Positions 49,701 through 63,815 of a stretch of 64,000 nt of DNA are shown in pieces. A model generated the notes under the pieces. That model did not search any database, was not told where the DNA came from, and saw only the letters and a program-made list of their open reading frames with translations. A program made the position numbers and the translations under genes. The stretch's first letter is position 1; the number at the start of each line of letters is the position of its first letter. The DNA is from Brevipalpus yothersi (lineage: Eukaryota; Arthropoda; Arachnida; Trombidiformes; Tenuipalpidae): positions 1 through 64,000 of the forward strand of contig QZCP01000534.1 of NCBI GenBank assembly GCA_003956705.1, in the 5' to 3' direction.

Positions 49701-51662
49701 TATTTTGGTTACTTTATACAACTTTCGCTTTTACTTTTTCGTAATCATCAACATCTTCACCGTCATTAATTATGGAAGAAAAATTTTTACCGTTACATGT
49801 ATGATAATTTTTTCTCTTTTGGTAAAGTTTTCTTTCTTTTTCATCATTAATTTATCATACCACTGAATTTGAAAGCAACAATTAAGCAACCAAATTTATT
49901 TGGTGGACACTTGAGATCATCTCAACAAGTGTTATAGCTAATCTTGATTATTGTTTCATGAGAAAATTTACCTCAATTTCTCATAAAAGAGCTGATTCGC
50001 GACAACTTAACAGTAGTAGACATGGCGGGATCACAAATTTTCCATCCGAATCAACTTGATTTGGTGAATATATATACCCAACACGATAAGCATATGGTCA
50101 TCAAGCGTGATATATACACATAAAACATACATACATACCGGACTTCAGCCTTTCAACAAACTTTATCATCAATCAGATAGTAATATTATTTATACTCCTA
50201 ATTCAAAGTTCAATCCACTCACTTTCTCATGAGCCACCCAAAATTGTTCATGTACAGTATAATTTTTGTAGATTGATTCTCATCAATCAGCGTGCATCAA
50301 TAATTGATGGAAGAAAAGAACAAAAATTTCATGCAAACAATTTTGCTTAACAATTTGGTCACTTTTATTTGTTTACCATTAAAATTTATCTTAAATTCAA
50401 ATTTTCAATCATTTTAGTTAAAGAAAAAAGAGTATGTAAACAGATGCAAAAGATTTATTGCCACAATAAGCATTATAAGAAGCTGAAAATTTTGTACTTT
50501 TTCTTCTCTTATTTTCTTTCCAACATCATCATCATGATCAAGATGCGTGCGGAACTGGCATCATTCCGTTCTGATCAATTACAGCATCTTTCCATACTCT
50601 TGCCATAGTCTAAATTTCGGTGGTTGATAAGTTGACAAATGATAAATTTTTCTTCTATCTCTCTCTATATATATAAACAATAATCAGGCTTTGATTTAGT
50701 TAACCATGCAAAAATTGTGTCACGGAAAGGGGCTTCGAAAAAGAAGAAGAAGAAGATATACCGTTACGAAAGATGGATGGATGGAAGAAGGAGGAGGAGA
50801 AGAAAGAGGAGGAGGAGGAGGTATCCATCGTTCTTGGTGATGGAAAGAGAGAGGATGTTCCACTTGGATACCTTCCTCACTCTCTTTCCGAAAAAGATGT
50901 TTATTCTCCCTTCAATTCGAATTTACATGATCTCAGTCGATAGTAGTAGTACTGAGTCAAATGAACGACATGAAGAAAAAAATACTCCGAACTTTTGTGA
51001 CACTATGATAAAAGATTTTCAACTACTGACCATTGAGAATTGAATTATATATCATACACATTTACTCAGTCTATATTCATTCCAAATTCATCAAGTGCTA
51101 ATGATTCTTTCTCTTCGTTCTTTAATCTTCAGAGTTTTTTTTTCGTACTGTATATGACTCAATCGTTTGTGTGTGTGTGAATGTGTACGTTTCCGATTTT
51201 CCCATATCAAATGTTGATAGTTGAGAAGTTTTTTCTTCGCTATTTCATAACGATGAATCAATGTGTATGTTACTCAATCAAATGCATCATCATTATTACC
51301 TATGATCATCATCAACATCTTTTAACCCTATGAGTTGATGGTTAACCATTTTCCGTTAGGAAGATACACTTCTTTTTCGGTTACTTCGTTTTTTTCTGTC
51401 TTCCCTTCACACACACAGTATACATGACCGTCAATGAGTGAACATTTACTTTGATTCTACTATTAACGCTTACCATTAACACTTGAGGAAACAAAAACCA
51501 TTGAGTATAATTTTTTTCTCTCAGTTGAACAACAAATAATCAACAAACATCACCACATAAAGATCATCATCTAGAAAAAAACGAAAAAAGATTCACCATT
51601 TTGTCAATTGATTTATCCATTATATATTGTGTTTGCCATTAGTTTACTGAGCCACGATAAAG
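46779..51662. other. Long intergenic region between ISWI and espin genes
   Basis: This 4.9 kb stretch separates two divergent genes. Three diverged units of about 210 bases seem to lie near 47060-47560. A short hairpin sits at 48672-48696. The remainder is AT-rich with CT runs. Frames of 60-127 codons (48216, 49169, 49483, 50717) are low complexity or start with non-ATG codons, so none is called. It may hold regulatory DNA for espin. Confidence 0.5.
47060..47560. repeat. Diverged tandem repeat, about three ~210-base units
   Basis: A shared string (ATTCG[T/A]GAAAAAAGTTCTGA-like) occurs at 47126 and 47334, and related CTCAATT/ATCTATTGAATGA starts occur near 47065, 47279 and 47486. The spacing is about 207-214 bases. 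Similarity is partial and was judged by eye. Confidence 0.35.
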
Positions 51663-52632
51663 ATGAGTGCCAATAAATTTTGTGATCCGGTTCCAATCAA
51701 AGGTTTTTAATCGTTTCTCTATTATATTTAATACTATGTAAAAAAAATTTCAAACCTTTTTCTCTCTCTCCATTTCTTTCTTTCTTTCTTGCTTGTGATA
51801 CTAATAATCACTCGGCATGAAAAAGCCCCTTTTTAAAATCTTATAGATAGCTTTCTAATCAATGGATAGTCCCGTTATGGTGGATTCTCATTAGTGATCA
51901 GTTGATTAGTGATTTAGAGTGAATGTCGTTGGAATTTCGCAATGTGATTGATTTTTTTTCTTTTTTTGGTATTCTTTTTTCCTTTACTCTAGAAACTTTG
52001 GATACACCAATTTCGGAAAGCTTACCAAGAAGATCATTCTTAACCCGTTCATTGCCAAATTTGCGTTCTGATGAGAGTGAAAATTCAATGGATTCTCATC
52101 ATCAGATTGCACCAGAAATAAGATTTCTAAAAAGAGCTTTAGTTGCCGCTCGTGAAGGTGATATTCGTACTCTCCAGGTAAGCAATCCAAAACTATGCTT
52201 TTCACTTTCACCGATAGATGATCATCATAAAATACTCCCCCAAATAAATAATCATGATCAATGATGCAAAATATAACTTTAATATGCATATTTTAGAAGT
52301 GAAACTTTTTTCCTCCCCATTCTATTAGATGAGAGAAAAAAAGCGTGAAAATAACGATTGTTGTATATCCTCAAATTGATGACAGAATTTTCGATAAGGA
52401 AGCTTACAGAAAGTTAGACTCTTCTTTTTCTCTTACTTCATCTCCTCTTCACTTCTAGATCTACTGCTACTGCTACTGTTGATGACAATTTCTCTGCATC
52501 AAAGAATAGGGTTATTTTGAATCACTCTATTTCCGGAAGACAAGATGACATAAGATGAGAGAGAAGAAAAGACTGTCTTCTTCATGAGATCTAAAAAGCG
52601 ACGAAGCTTACGAAAATGATCATAATCGCCAA

Positions 52633-52711
<79 letters not shown>

Positions 52712-55458
52712 GTATACAGACTGTGTAAAGAAGGAGGAAGAGTGGGTGGTTGAGCGAGAGGAACCGTTAAACCAGCCACTTTTCTGAGTGAATCACTTGA
52801 ATAATGAAAATAGTGGTAAATTTGATTTCCATCCGCAAAACGATTTCTGTTTTTTTTCTCTCTCTCTCTCTTTTATGGAGCTCCCAAGGTAAACAGAAGT
52901 AGTTTGTATTTCGGGAAAAGTTTCACAAAAATTCACTCAGTGAACAGTGTTTACGGTGGATACATGAAATTTCTCAAGTTCATTTGATCCAAACTTTTTC
53001 TCTGTCTATTCGGTTGCTCACTTTTGTCTCATAATCACTCCGAAATTACTTTAATTTCAACATTGTCACTGATTACTGATTTGCTAATTTGCTAAAATCA
53101 TGGGCTTGTATCACCATCTTATCTTTCTCGCTTCCCTAATCATCACATTGGTACTACTCTGATCGTGTGAACATGGAAATTTCTTCCTCACGGCATCTCG
53201 ATCATCATCGATCATATTACCCAATCTCCTGAATCTGAATCAACCCAATCAACAAACCACCTGATGAATCTCTCAAAATGAAGGTGATGAAACCTCTACT
53301 TGAGAGAACACCAATGACCCACGACAATTTTGGTGCCACATGTGTCCATTATGCGGCACGTAATGGTAACACAAAATTGTTACGTTATCTGGTTCGCAAG
53401 TGTGGTATGCAAGCCAATGTGAGAACATATCTTGGCTCAACACCGGGCCATGATGCGGCTGCTTTCGGTAAATTAAGTGCCCTCATATGGCTACTCAAGA
53501 ATGGCCATTGTTCTCTTGCCGATCGAGATAATGAAGGTGCTACTGTTCTGCACATTTCAGCTCGGTAAGTGAAATTCATTCACTCACATGTATATATTAT
53601 TCTAAGGAAATTATCGGAATACCTTCAAAATCTCTCTCTAACTCCGTATTCACAATCAATTTGGGCTTGTAAATGTTTGAACGGTTCATTAGTACATACA
53701 AACATGCTTCACTTTTTTGAGAGACAATCTTGAGATGATCACAGTAATAAAATTTGATCGGTTTGACATAGACCTCAATATGCACTTCAATAAATTGGAA
53801 GGTTCACTTAACTTTCCCAGTATTTGCATATTTATCAGTTCGACAATTTTGTGATGGGGGCAATGGATTGGTGTGTGTGAGAAAGAAAACTTTTCTGTTG
53901 GAATTTTAATTTGCCCTTGCTTGACAATTGAATGATGATACAACTTCAGAGAATTTAAATGATAGACATTGATATTTGGACCGTTTGAGTCCAATGATGA
54001 CAATAGCGGATCCTGAAGAACAGTTAGCTGATTTCATTGCCATCAGTCTGGTCATCATTTGGATCAGGACATATATCGAAGAATGATATTTGGAAAACAT
54101 TGAATTATATTTGTTTCGATAACAGTAGGGCCAGTTTCTCACAGCAGAACGATGTGGATGCATCTTGAAAATAATACAGAAGATTGTATCTAATTGCATT
54201 GCCGGAAATAGCAGTCAATCGAAAGTTTGGGAAAAAAAAGTCTATAATAGTCAATTTTGGGCAATCAAGCTATCAGCAAAACCTGAAAAAATGATGATAG
54301 ATCAATCATAGCCACCAGATTGCTACCAGCATGATGTGAAAAATTTTCTCTCTCAAGCATCCCGTGAAAGTCATCCAGTCAATTCAGTTGTAAGGGTGAT
54401 AGTTATCTGGAATTTTGATAGATTAATTTTCAAACCTGATACTACAGACAGATCTTGAATTCTTGCAGACTCTTTTTCCTAAGAATATTTTCACACTATT
54501 TTCTAATAGAGAAACAAAGTTCGAAGTTTATCCAATCGTAACGATAAATCTTTGAACGTTGCTCGAGAGATGGCATCACACCTATCGTTCGACTTTGCAA
54601 CGAAAAACGAACTTTTCGTTATCGAGCCTAACGAAGCAGATTGAAAATGAGTTCAATGACATTGACCGTGATTATTGGAATGACTTGATGCTCGATAAAG
54701 TATTTCATCTACTGATTAATCAGTGGATCCCATCATTTAATCTTGTCTGATACCGCTAGTATCCAGAAGATTATCTTGTCTGGTGAATTTCGATTGCAGT
54801 TTTGTAGGGAAATGAGCAGAGAATAGTAACAATACTTGTTGGATATGAGTACCAATAATTCCAAATCTTAGAAAGGAAATGTAGAGAAATCGAGAAGGGA
54901 ATTGATAAATGGTAATCAAACGGACTGTTTCGCTTCCTAATCCTCAGAAGTTGAGATAGAATTTTCCATCCCAATCTTCTTGTAAAGTCGAAGAATCGGA
55001 TTTGAGATTATGCTGAGGATCATCCTCTTCCGCAATATAATATTTCCAAAAAATGAATCTATAAGTGTCAATTCTCGAGCAAAACCTGATGAGACACCTT
55101 TTAGAAGACTTTCAGAAGCATGGGACATGGATTGCCAAATTGTGAGCAGTAAATGAGCAATACTCGTCAAGCTAACCACTCGAAAAGTTCTTGGACCTTT
55201 ATATTGTATAAGTAATATTCGATTAACCCCTTCTTCTGAGAGCATCAAATTACAATTGTCATGAACATAGACACTACCAAGCTCCCCAAGCATCAAGTTG
55301 AAAATTCATTAGAACAGTTCAAATTACGAATAAATGCCAAACAAAAGGGCTCGGCAGACCTGTTGGCAGGCCAATGTGCCGTGATTTCAATATATATATT
55401 CAGTTCGTCGATAGTGAGTGTGAGGTTGGGCTCTAAACGAATAAGAAGGGATGGAAAG

Positions 55459-55505
<47 letters not shown>

Positions 55506-57323
55506 AAATGATCATCTGAGCGCGACGAGAAGAAGAAACTGTTCCAATTGATTGTATTTTTAACTATTACTCTGTCAAAGGTACGCTGATGAGTTGATTG
55601 TATTAAGTGAATGAGCAACAAATTATTTAGTTACTGAATATGAATCATTCAGAATGAACATTTTTCGAATCAAATTTTGAGAGAGAAAGAGAGTCAAGTT
55701 AACGTGAGAGAGAGAGTTACGTTCGATTTCGAAGCAATATTTCTCATGAAACAATCGACAGTAAAGTTTTAGTGACAAGTGAAATTTGACTGCAGAACAC
55801 TCACACATCGTCACATCATCGATACATCTAATATCATCTAGTCAATGTTAAGTGATGAATGAACATGATTGGATAATGGAATGATGGAAAAAAATTTGTC
55901 AATCCAGTATCAATATTGTCAATAATTTTGTGTATATGTGTGGGCTTCAGTTATCCATATCATAAACTAACGGTTTTTTTTCACTTCCTTCTTATTCATT
56001 TTTCATCCACTTGACATTCCTCTTACCACTGTCAACTGTATGTGTGTGTGAGGTGCTTCGCTAATCAAGCTACTCGAAAGTGACTAATTTTTGACAATCA
56101 CAATTGGACCAACTAAATTCAACTTAACTGTACAGTTTCAGATTTTACATTTTTGATTCCATATTTTTCGAATTGAACATTTTGAGCCCAATCGAAAAAG
56201 AGAGAGAAAGCGAATAAGTTTTCACTCATCTTTTCTCTCCCATCAAGTTGATACACACATCATCCACACCTTCCTGAAATTTTTTATCGTTAATAGTTAC
56301 GGACGTCGAAGTGTGGTTCGTTGGCTGGTGAAAGAAGCCAAAATGCCGGCTCTGGATCGAACCAAAGTCGGAGCTTTGGCTTTACATTATGCAGCTGCCA
56401 GAGGATGTCTTGAGTGTGTCAAACTTCTCGTTGAATCATCACCTGAGTTGAGGTAAGTTGAGAGCAATACTTTTGTTTCTTACATGTATGATCTATGGTC
56501 AAGTGATATGTACAAAATCACAATCTGATTGTGAGAAAATTAACTTAAACCCTACTAAATCAGAGAAGATTAAGTGAATAGATAGATAGATAGACAGACG
56601 AAAGATATTGTCAAATATTGATTTTGATAGATATGATAAATAATGTTGGGATTCATTGAGCTCATGTTTTTTTGGATTTTTTGAGATCAATGATTCATTT
56701 CTTCTGATAATTGTATTCCATTGTCTAGTATTATGCTAAAAGGGTGCATTCCGTTTTCGATTAGCTGGACAATTGATCTCATTTGAAAGCATTCAAGGGT
56801 TAGACGAATGAAATTGTTTAAAGAAAGCGTAATGCCAAGGTTTCCAACCTTTTTTTCACAATTTTAGTCAAAACGTTGATCTTGTTCAGGCTTTTAAGCT
56901 GTTAAAATTTTATTGTTTTCAAAGATTAACAAAAAAGTCTCCTAAAAATTGTTGAATTGTTGAAGATTTTTGCTCTCCAATTTCTCTCTCTTTCTCTTCC
57001 TCGATAATGAAATGTTCATGAAACTCGCTCTCGAAACAATTGACTGAGACTGAAAAAATCAACAAGTAAAAGTATATCATACTAAATTTTGCTCATCATG
57101 CAGGCTGATGATGATTCCAAGCTGCCAAGGATCAGTGATAAAAGGAAGTGTATAAAGAAAACGATTAGCACTTCCAGATGGGCTGATGTATTTGAATTAC
57201 TATTTTCCACTTTCCATCATTGTTTAAAGAGATCATTTAGACTACCAAAAATTTTCTTCATTTCCCAGCAATGAACTTGAATATTACTATTGAGATGAAT
57301 CTCTTCCCTTCTATTAACACCGT

Positions 57324-57384
<61 letters not shown>

Positions 57385-58693
57385 ATATATTTCATTCACT
57401 TTTTCTTCTTACTACTTTCTTTTCAAAAATTTTCATCATTCACTGACAGGTTACTTTTCATCCCCCTCACAAGAATGTTGTTGTGAAAACATTGCTCCCA
57501 ACTTGAAATAGCGATAAGAAGAAAAAGATAAAGAAGAAGAAGCTCTTGAACTTGATGTAGACACACAAAAATACAACAACACATCAAAATTGTATCAGCT
57601 TGTAGGAAAACAATACGGAACTATCCGTGTATAGTTGAGGTGAAAAGAGGTGATCAAATCAATGAAGAATGATTCCGAATGATTGAAGATATTGAAAAAA
57701 ATTTTTTTTCTCTCACTTTTTTGATGCGTCAATCATTTGAGTTCGATTACTTTCCATGATGATTACGATTGGCCCAAACCATTTCACTTTTCAAGGGCTT
57801 TCATTTATTTATTGAAATATGACCTACTCTTGCTGATACTCATTTTGTCCAGTTAATGTTGATGATGTGTATTTGGGTGCTACATCTCCATACCATTAAG
57901 AGGTGATGATAAATTCTTTTGATTAAAATCAGTCATCGATAGAGAAGTTTTGTTATGCTTAAATGATCATCAGTACTAATCAATTGGAAAGTTTTCAAAA
58001 ATGAGCTTCCTATCAAGCTTCAGAATTAGATCCCAACATAGTTCCTCGAAAAAAAGTGAGAATTATCGAGCAAATTTAGATAAGTAAATCTTGAATCAAG
58101 AAAAAGTCTCTTCCGAAACATACTTAAAGAATATTTCTATTCGTCCGAACTATTAATCTGGTCTGTACTCAAATAAGCATTATATTTTCTCTTCCTTGAG
58201 AACAAGAGGACTTAAATTTTTGAAAATACAGTTATATCAGTTGGCGATTCTCATGATTGAATTGAATCAAAAAGCTGTCTTTTACAGATGATTTGTTTGT
58301 AAGAATTGTTGGCAAAAATTTGAATCATTCAAGTAGAATTCTGATTTCGTAATACTGAAGTTCAATTATACCGATTTTCGAATCATGATATGCATTCGAT
58401 CATGTTTTTTGAGTCAGCATTGATCATTTGGAATCATAAACACTGAACATTCCAATCATATTGTAAAAATTGGAGAATGTAAATCTTCAAGCTTCTTAGC
58501 AACAGTTCTCAGATGACGGAGCTTCACTTTCTCTCTCTTCAAAAGTTCTAATTACTTTCACTTAACCATATATTGCCATGAATTTGATATCCAAATCATA
58601 GTCAATTATCATCAATCAAGTAATTTTTATGCAAATTTATGCATATAAAGAAATCATCCTCCACCAAAGATCATGGACCTATTGATTGTTATC

Positions 58694-58746
<53 letters not shown>

Positions 58747-61700
58747 GATAAAATGCCCATCCTATTCTTGTCACCCAAAACATTTACTACCCGGGATCAA
58801 CCTTGATCACCTTCTTATCGAGTAACGGTATCTTAATAGTTCACCAATAACAGTACAGTAGTAATAATTCGGAAAAGCCTCTCCTTCATTTTAACATTGA
58901 ACCAAAAGTAAAATTTTTACCCTCAAAGCCACTCGAAAGATACAGATCAATAATACAGAAGAAGATGGAGCATAAAATGGTTGATAAATATGAGACCGAA
59001 GTGAATAATAATAATAATAATAATGATAACAATAATAATTGATTGAGCCCACCGAGTTAGTCGAGCGAATGGAGTAAGAAAAAATTTTTCTCTTCAACAT
59101 CAACAATAATAATAATATTTCATTCTGAGTTCAGTAATTCTTGAATATACACGTTCGCTTATCCTCCTCTCTCTTCTCTCTCCTCCACCAAAGTGATGAT
59201 GATAACGAATCGTGATGAATACTGATTTGGTGAAAGTGATCTGCTCGAGTAGATCATCAAATGCTATTAGTCGAAATACACACTAGTTGCAAATTATAAT
59301 TGTGTATGTGTGATGGGAACGATGTTCGCGTGGCAAAACAATCGATTCAAAACGAAATCAATATTATTTAACAAATTTTTCTCTCTTTTCTAATTTTCCC
59401 TTCAATTTTACAACATTTCTCTCTATTCGCCATTACAGTGCCAACGCTCAGATGGATAATAACGTGACACCAGTATATTTGGCCGCTCAAGAGGGTCACC
59501 TAGAAGTTCTCAAGTATCTTGTGAACAATCGAGGAGGATCATTACTGTTGAAAGCAAAAGATGGAATGGCTCCAATACATGCAGCCGCTCAAACTGGAGC
59601 TTTGAAATGTGTCAAATGGATGGTAAGTGATCTAACTTATAATAGTGTCTTAATTCGTCTACATTCGTATCGCAATTGATTAATAAGTGGATAGGGTGAG
59701 TGAGAGAGTGATGTATTGATCAGCTGAATCAATGTGGTGACCAATATTTTCGAGATTAATCTTTGAAATTATCGAGAATCTTCAATTGCTATTCGATTTG
59801 CTCAATCGACTGTGTGACTGTGTCGAAGCGGTTTGAATTCGAATGATGTCGATCTTTTAGTGCACGAATGAGTTTGAAAGCTTGACAAACTTTTCACATC
59901 AAGTGAGAAGAATGTCTGGACATGTAAACGGAATTGTTCAGTTTTGGGCGGTTGATTGGATATTTTTTTATTCTCTCCTCTTCTTTCCATCAACCATCGA
60001 AAGAATCGAGAGAGAGTTTTTTTCGAACAAGCCAAGTTGAACAAACCTCCCGCGAAAACGCAGAAAAAGTTCAGTAATATACGTTCAAAAAGGATCATGA
60101 TACTCATGATTTGATTCTTCGATGTGGACGAGAGAAGGACAAAGTTTCAAAATTTGCGAAACTCTACGGTTAATGGTTAACTGAACTGGTCGCGGATCAA
60201 TAATAATATTTTCAAAGAGGAAGAGAAAGTAACAGTTTCAGGAGGAACAGGGAAACATTATAATTGTTGTTATCGAGCAATAATATTCATACTATTCTTG
60301 CTCATACTTTCACTTGTCAAAATGAATTCTTACCTTCAAGTAACGAAAAGATTCTTTCTCAATTAACGCATTAAATAATCGATAATGAATGGATAACCAT
60401 TTCTTCTCTTTTGCTCAGATTGAAGATCAAGGTGTTGATCCGAACAGTCGAGACAACAATCATGCCACACCGATTCACTTTGCGGCCAGTAGTGGTCATG
60501 CAGAAACTTTGAAATGGCTTCTGAAACATGGTGGGAGAGTGCTACTGGATAAGTATGGCAAAAGTCCATTAAATGATGCTGCTGAAAATGAACGTATGGA
60601 GGTGTGTTATCCTAAACAAAAAGTTTTCTTTTTCCAAAAACTATACAGAATTATTGATTCACCACTGATACACTATTCTTTTCACAGTGTCTCTCGATTT
60701 TGATAGCACATGCCCATGATGGACGCTTCACAAATGATTATTTTCCATATCAGCCAAAATTGTCCACATCAAGCACTTTGATTTCATCATCATCAAAGCG
60801 TACACAATCAGCGTGCACCTGTATCAGTAGAACAACAACCATTTCAAAGGGGCAAAAAAATGTAAGGAATTTCTAGAAGGATTCAAATAAAACTTTCAGC
60901 TGTTCAAATTTGCATGAGATCGAAGATTATCAATTTTTAAGATTCCAATTCAGTTAATAATAGAAAGAAAATTTGCTTCCATTGTATTTTGATTAACAAT
61001 TCTCTGTTTCTTCTGCCCCCCAAATGAACAGCATTCCGATAGTTCCTTGGGCTCAGCTGATGAAGTTGGCTGTTCAAGTTGGTCTAGTGATGAGATCCCG
61101 TTAGGAAATCAAATTTCATCTTACTCACCATTACCAACTCCCCGGCAATGTACACGAGGTGATGTGTTCGATTCATTGGATTTATGTTGGCCAAAGCAGC
61201 CATCTTCCGTGTCACGTATATCAGCTTCGTTGAACAACAATTATAATAATGTCAACTTTATCAAAGGCTCCCATCATGATCCATGCCACATGAATCAGTT
61301 CAATCAGGTGAGTTTAGTGTGAATCACAGCATAGATACATTGACCAAAGGCATATTTTGGACATTTTCATTGAGAACTATTTGATCCTCAAAGTGTTCAT
61401 CGAGATGAAATATTGAAATGCACCTATTGTTAGAATAATTGAGAAAATAAGTCACAAAATCTAATAGGTAAATGCTATTTAAGCTAGGCTAATCAACAAG
61501 AAGAACACTTTTCCTATCTCAAGTTCGATGTTTCATGCTAATCAAAGCCATAGCTGGGAAAGTCTCAAAGTCATGATGACTTCCAAGCCATTTGCATATC
61601 TTGAAGATTTCACATGTCCCAATTAGAATTCTAATAGAAAACCTTCTACCAGACTATTCAAATTTGATAAATTTCAATGTATTCAATTTATTCAAATTTT

Positions 61701-62803
61701 TCCAGATTCGTGGCAAAGGTCAACATCGTCGATTCAGTAGTGGAGACAGTAGTAGTCATCGGGCAAGTGATAGTGGAAAAGAGTCAACAGCAGATGATTT
61801 TTCAGTCACAAGTCCCGGAAGTGGTCCATTCTATTTACATGATAGTAGCTTACAGAGTGAAAGTAATGGTCATACTACTGATAAGGTTAAAAAATTGTTT
61901 CGAAAAAATCGATCCAAAAGTAGTGATAAACTTAGCAGATCAAGAATTGATCATACCAAAACTCATTATGGTAAGTTATGATTTTCCGTTACTTTTGGGT
62001 GCCTCAACAAATGTAAACTTAATTGTGGAACATGATAATAATTTGATTACGTTTGATTCCAGTGAAAGCTGAAATTCATCAAGCTTCAGATGATACCACA
62101 AGTCTATCCGGTGTCAGTGATCCATCTCCTGACTATGAGAAAGTTGACAAAAAATCATTAACCATTCAATCGGAAAAAAATAATAATAATTCCGTTCAAC
62201 ATGCTTATACCGAATTAGAGCCCACCTGTGAAAACAATAATAATAATAATGTCAAAAGTAGTTGCAATTTATCTCCACAAATTTCATCATCTTCATCACT
62301 TACCAGTGGAATGGCATCAGAACCTAATAGTCCGGGTGATGTTGAGGAAGCAATATATCAAGAAGTTGAGGATCAAGATTCATCATGTGATGATGATAAG
62401 AAAACAACATCCAAGCGAAGACCATTGTCAGAGTCTGATATGAAAACTTTGTTTCGAGATTTGAATAGTATCAAGAGTCTTCACAATATCTATTCGAATA
62501 TAAATGAAGAGAATATCAAAAAAGATCAAACTGAGCCCAAAAGTTGTATCAGTGAAGACTCCAATGATGAGAAAAATGCTGCTCCAACATCAGCAACCAA
62601 CAGTGAACATCCATCAATTCAGGTAAATTGTTAGAACTGTATTGATTTTTATTTTTCGGATATAATATGATCACTTCAAGGCACATAATTATGGCAACTA
62701 GTGATCATCATCGGTTTCATGATCAGATCAAAGATTACATTGATTACATTGTATCATTGAAAAAATGAATTTTACAGGAATTATATTAATTTTATTTCAA
62801 TTT

Positions 62804-62838
<35 letters not shown>

Positions 62839-63815
62839 TCAGCAGCCAATTTCAGTATCTGAAACAACAGCAATCAAAGAAGTTCAGCCTCCTCCCCCAC
62901 CACCTCCTCCACCCCTTGGAACTCTATTAGCACAGATCAATGCAAATCTAAATAATAACGGTGAAGTCAATGGCAAAAAGGAAACATGTACCAATGGCAC
63001 TGTTAAGCATGAATATGAAACTGTTGATCAAAATATTGTTCGTCCTGGTAGTCGAACTATTAAGACACTGGGCAAAACAGATTCACCAATACCATTTATA
63101 CCACCCAAATTTTCGGCACCACCAGATAGTGATACCAATATTAAGCCTTCAGAATATCTGAAAAGAGTGGTCAATAAAACGGCATCAGCTCCTCGGCCTA
63201 CTGGATGTAAAGAGTTGATATTTTTTGACAGACGAAAAATTGAGAGAAGTAGCTCCGAAAGTCATTTGAATCATTACAATGATTATGAAGTGATCAAAGA
63301 TGATTGTGGTGAAGCATCACCATCAAATGGAAAATCAAATTCACCAGAGCATCATTATGAAACATGTAATGATGGCGACTCATCATCAGTGTCCACCAAT
63401 GGAATCACATCATCCACAAGTGAAAAATCTTCTTCTTCTTCTCCAACATCCGGTGAAAGTACTCCCATCAATGAGAACAGTATCAATTCAAATGCTGGTA
63501 ACTGTAAGAGGATCAAGTCAACGTTGAATTTGGAAAGCAACGGATATGGCTTGAGACCAAATAAAGTCACCTCTTTTAGTGTTAGTGAAGATGAGCTGAA
63601 ACGTATTCATTTGAAGAAAACGGTTAAACCAACTAATGGTAAGTTATGAATCGCATCCACTTAATTGAATAATCATTTTTCACACAATCATCATTATTTT
63701 ACCAGAGAGGACAACAGTTCTTATTCACAAGAACGATGTGATAGCCGAACTCAAGGTAACGGTAGATCTTGATGGAATTAAAAAGCGTAAAGAGCAAGAT
63801 AAAAGTCGTGATGAG
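51663..63815 (+). CDS. ESPN: Espin/forked-like ankyrin-repeat actin-bundling protein (3' incomplete)
   Basis: Twelve in-phase exons: 51663-51702, 51993-52177, 53284-53564, 56297-56452, 59439-59622, 60419-60601, 60688-60861, 61032-61307, 61706-61970, 62063-62622, 62843-63638 and 63706-63815. They encode 1070 residues so far. Espins/forked crosslink parallel actin bundles in bristles and sensory protrusions. The N-terminus has a RALVAAREGDIRTLQ-type ankyrin cap, then about eight ankyrin repeats over exons 3-7 (ATCVHYAARNGNTKLLRYLV, GATVLHISAR, ALHYAAARGCLECVKLL, TPVYLAAQEGHLEVLKYLV, MAPIHAAAQTGALKCVKWM, TPIHFAASSGHAETLKWLL, SPLNDAAENERME). Ser/Asn-rich exons and a nine-proline run follow (exon 11). 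Exon 1 (13 codons, weak GTTTTT donor) was added because it supplies an ATG in phase. After 63815 a GTGAGT donor indicates further exons beyond the window. Confidence 0.92.
52636..52709. repeat. (GA)n microsatellite in espin intron 2
   Basis: A GA dinucleotide run with one interruption inside the 1.1 kb intron between espin exons 2 and 3. Confidence 0.95.
53565..56296 (+). other. Espin intron 3 (2.7 kb) with antisense coding-like block
   Basis: AT-rich intron with a (GA)n run near 55474-55505. On the minus strand, 54730-55440 carries adjacent open frames in different phases, including one of 119 codons (54937-55296) and an upstream piece after a strong pyrimidine tract and TTTAG acceptor (55330-55433). 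Confidence 0.55.
54937..55433 (-). pseudogene. Possible decayed or nested antisense gene in espin intron
   Basis: The minus strand reads a piece of about 35-45 codons (NLTLTIDELNIYIEITAHWP, CLAFIRNLNCSNEFST) after a good acceptor. It hits a stop, and in another frame continues for 119 codons from ATG 55296 (SVYVHDNCNLMLSEEGVNRI, YKGPRTFRVVSLTSIAHLLL). Composition looks protein-like rather than random, but frames do not join and I recognise no family. Downstream pieces (54737-54974) are similar in kind. It may be a pseudogene, or chance. Confidence 0.25.
57329..57381. repeat. (CT)n microsatellite in espin intron 4
   Basis: A pure CT dinucleotide run. Confidence 0.95.
58697..58742. repeat. (GA)n microsatellite in espin intron 4
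   Basis: A pure GA dinucleotide run. Confidence 0.95.
62807..62834. repeat. (AT)n microsatellite at espin exon 11 acceptor
   Basis: An alternating AT run directly upstream of the TTTCAG acceptor at 62842. It forms most of the sequence where a pyrimidine tract would be expected. Confidence 0.85.

Larger units (their letters stand above)
56453..59438 (+). other. Espin intron 4 (3 kb)
   Basis: AT-rich, with (CT)n at about 57329-57381 and (GA)n at about 58697-58742, plus an AAT run near 59007-59025. No gene recognised on either strand. Confidence 0.6.

Noticed and set aside
49483..49866. 127-codon plus-strand frame
   Set aside because: Starts with a GTG, is rich in Ile/Phe/Tyr/Ser as expected for AT-rich noncoding DNA, and has no splice context or signature.
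51923..51992. Espin start at ATG 51923
   Set aside because: This ATG lies in a pyrimidine-rich tract ending TTTACTCTAG, a typical intron end. The upstream exon 51663-51702 supplies an in-phase ATG instead.
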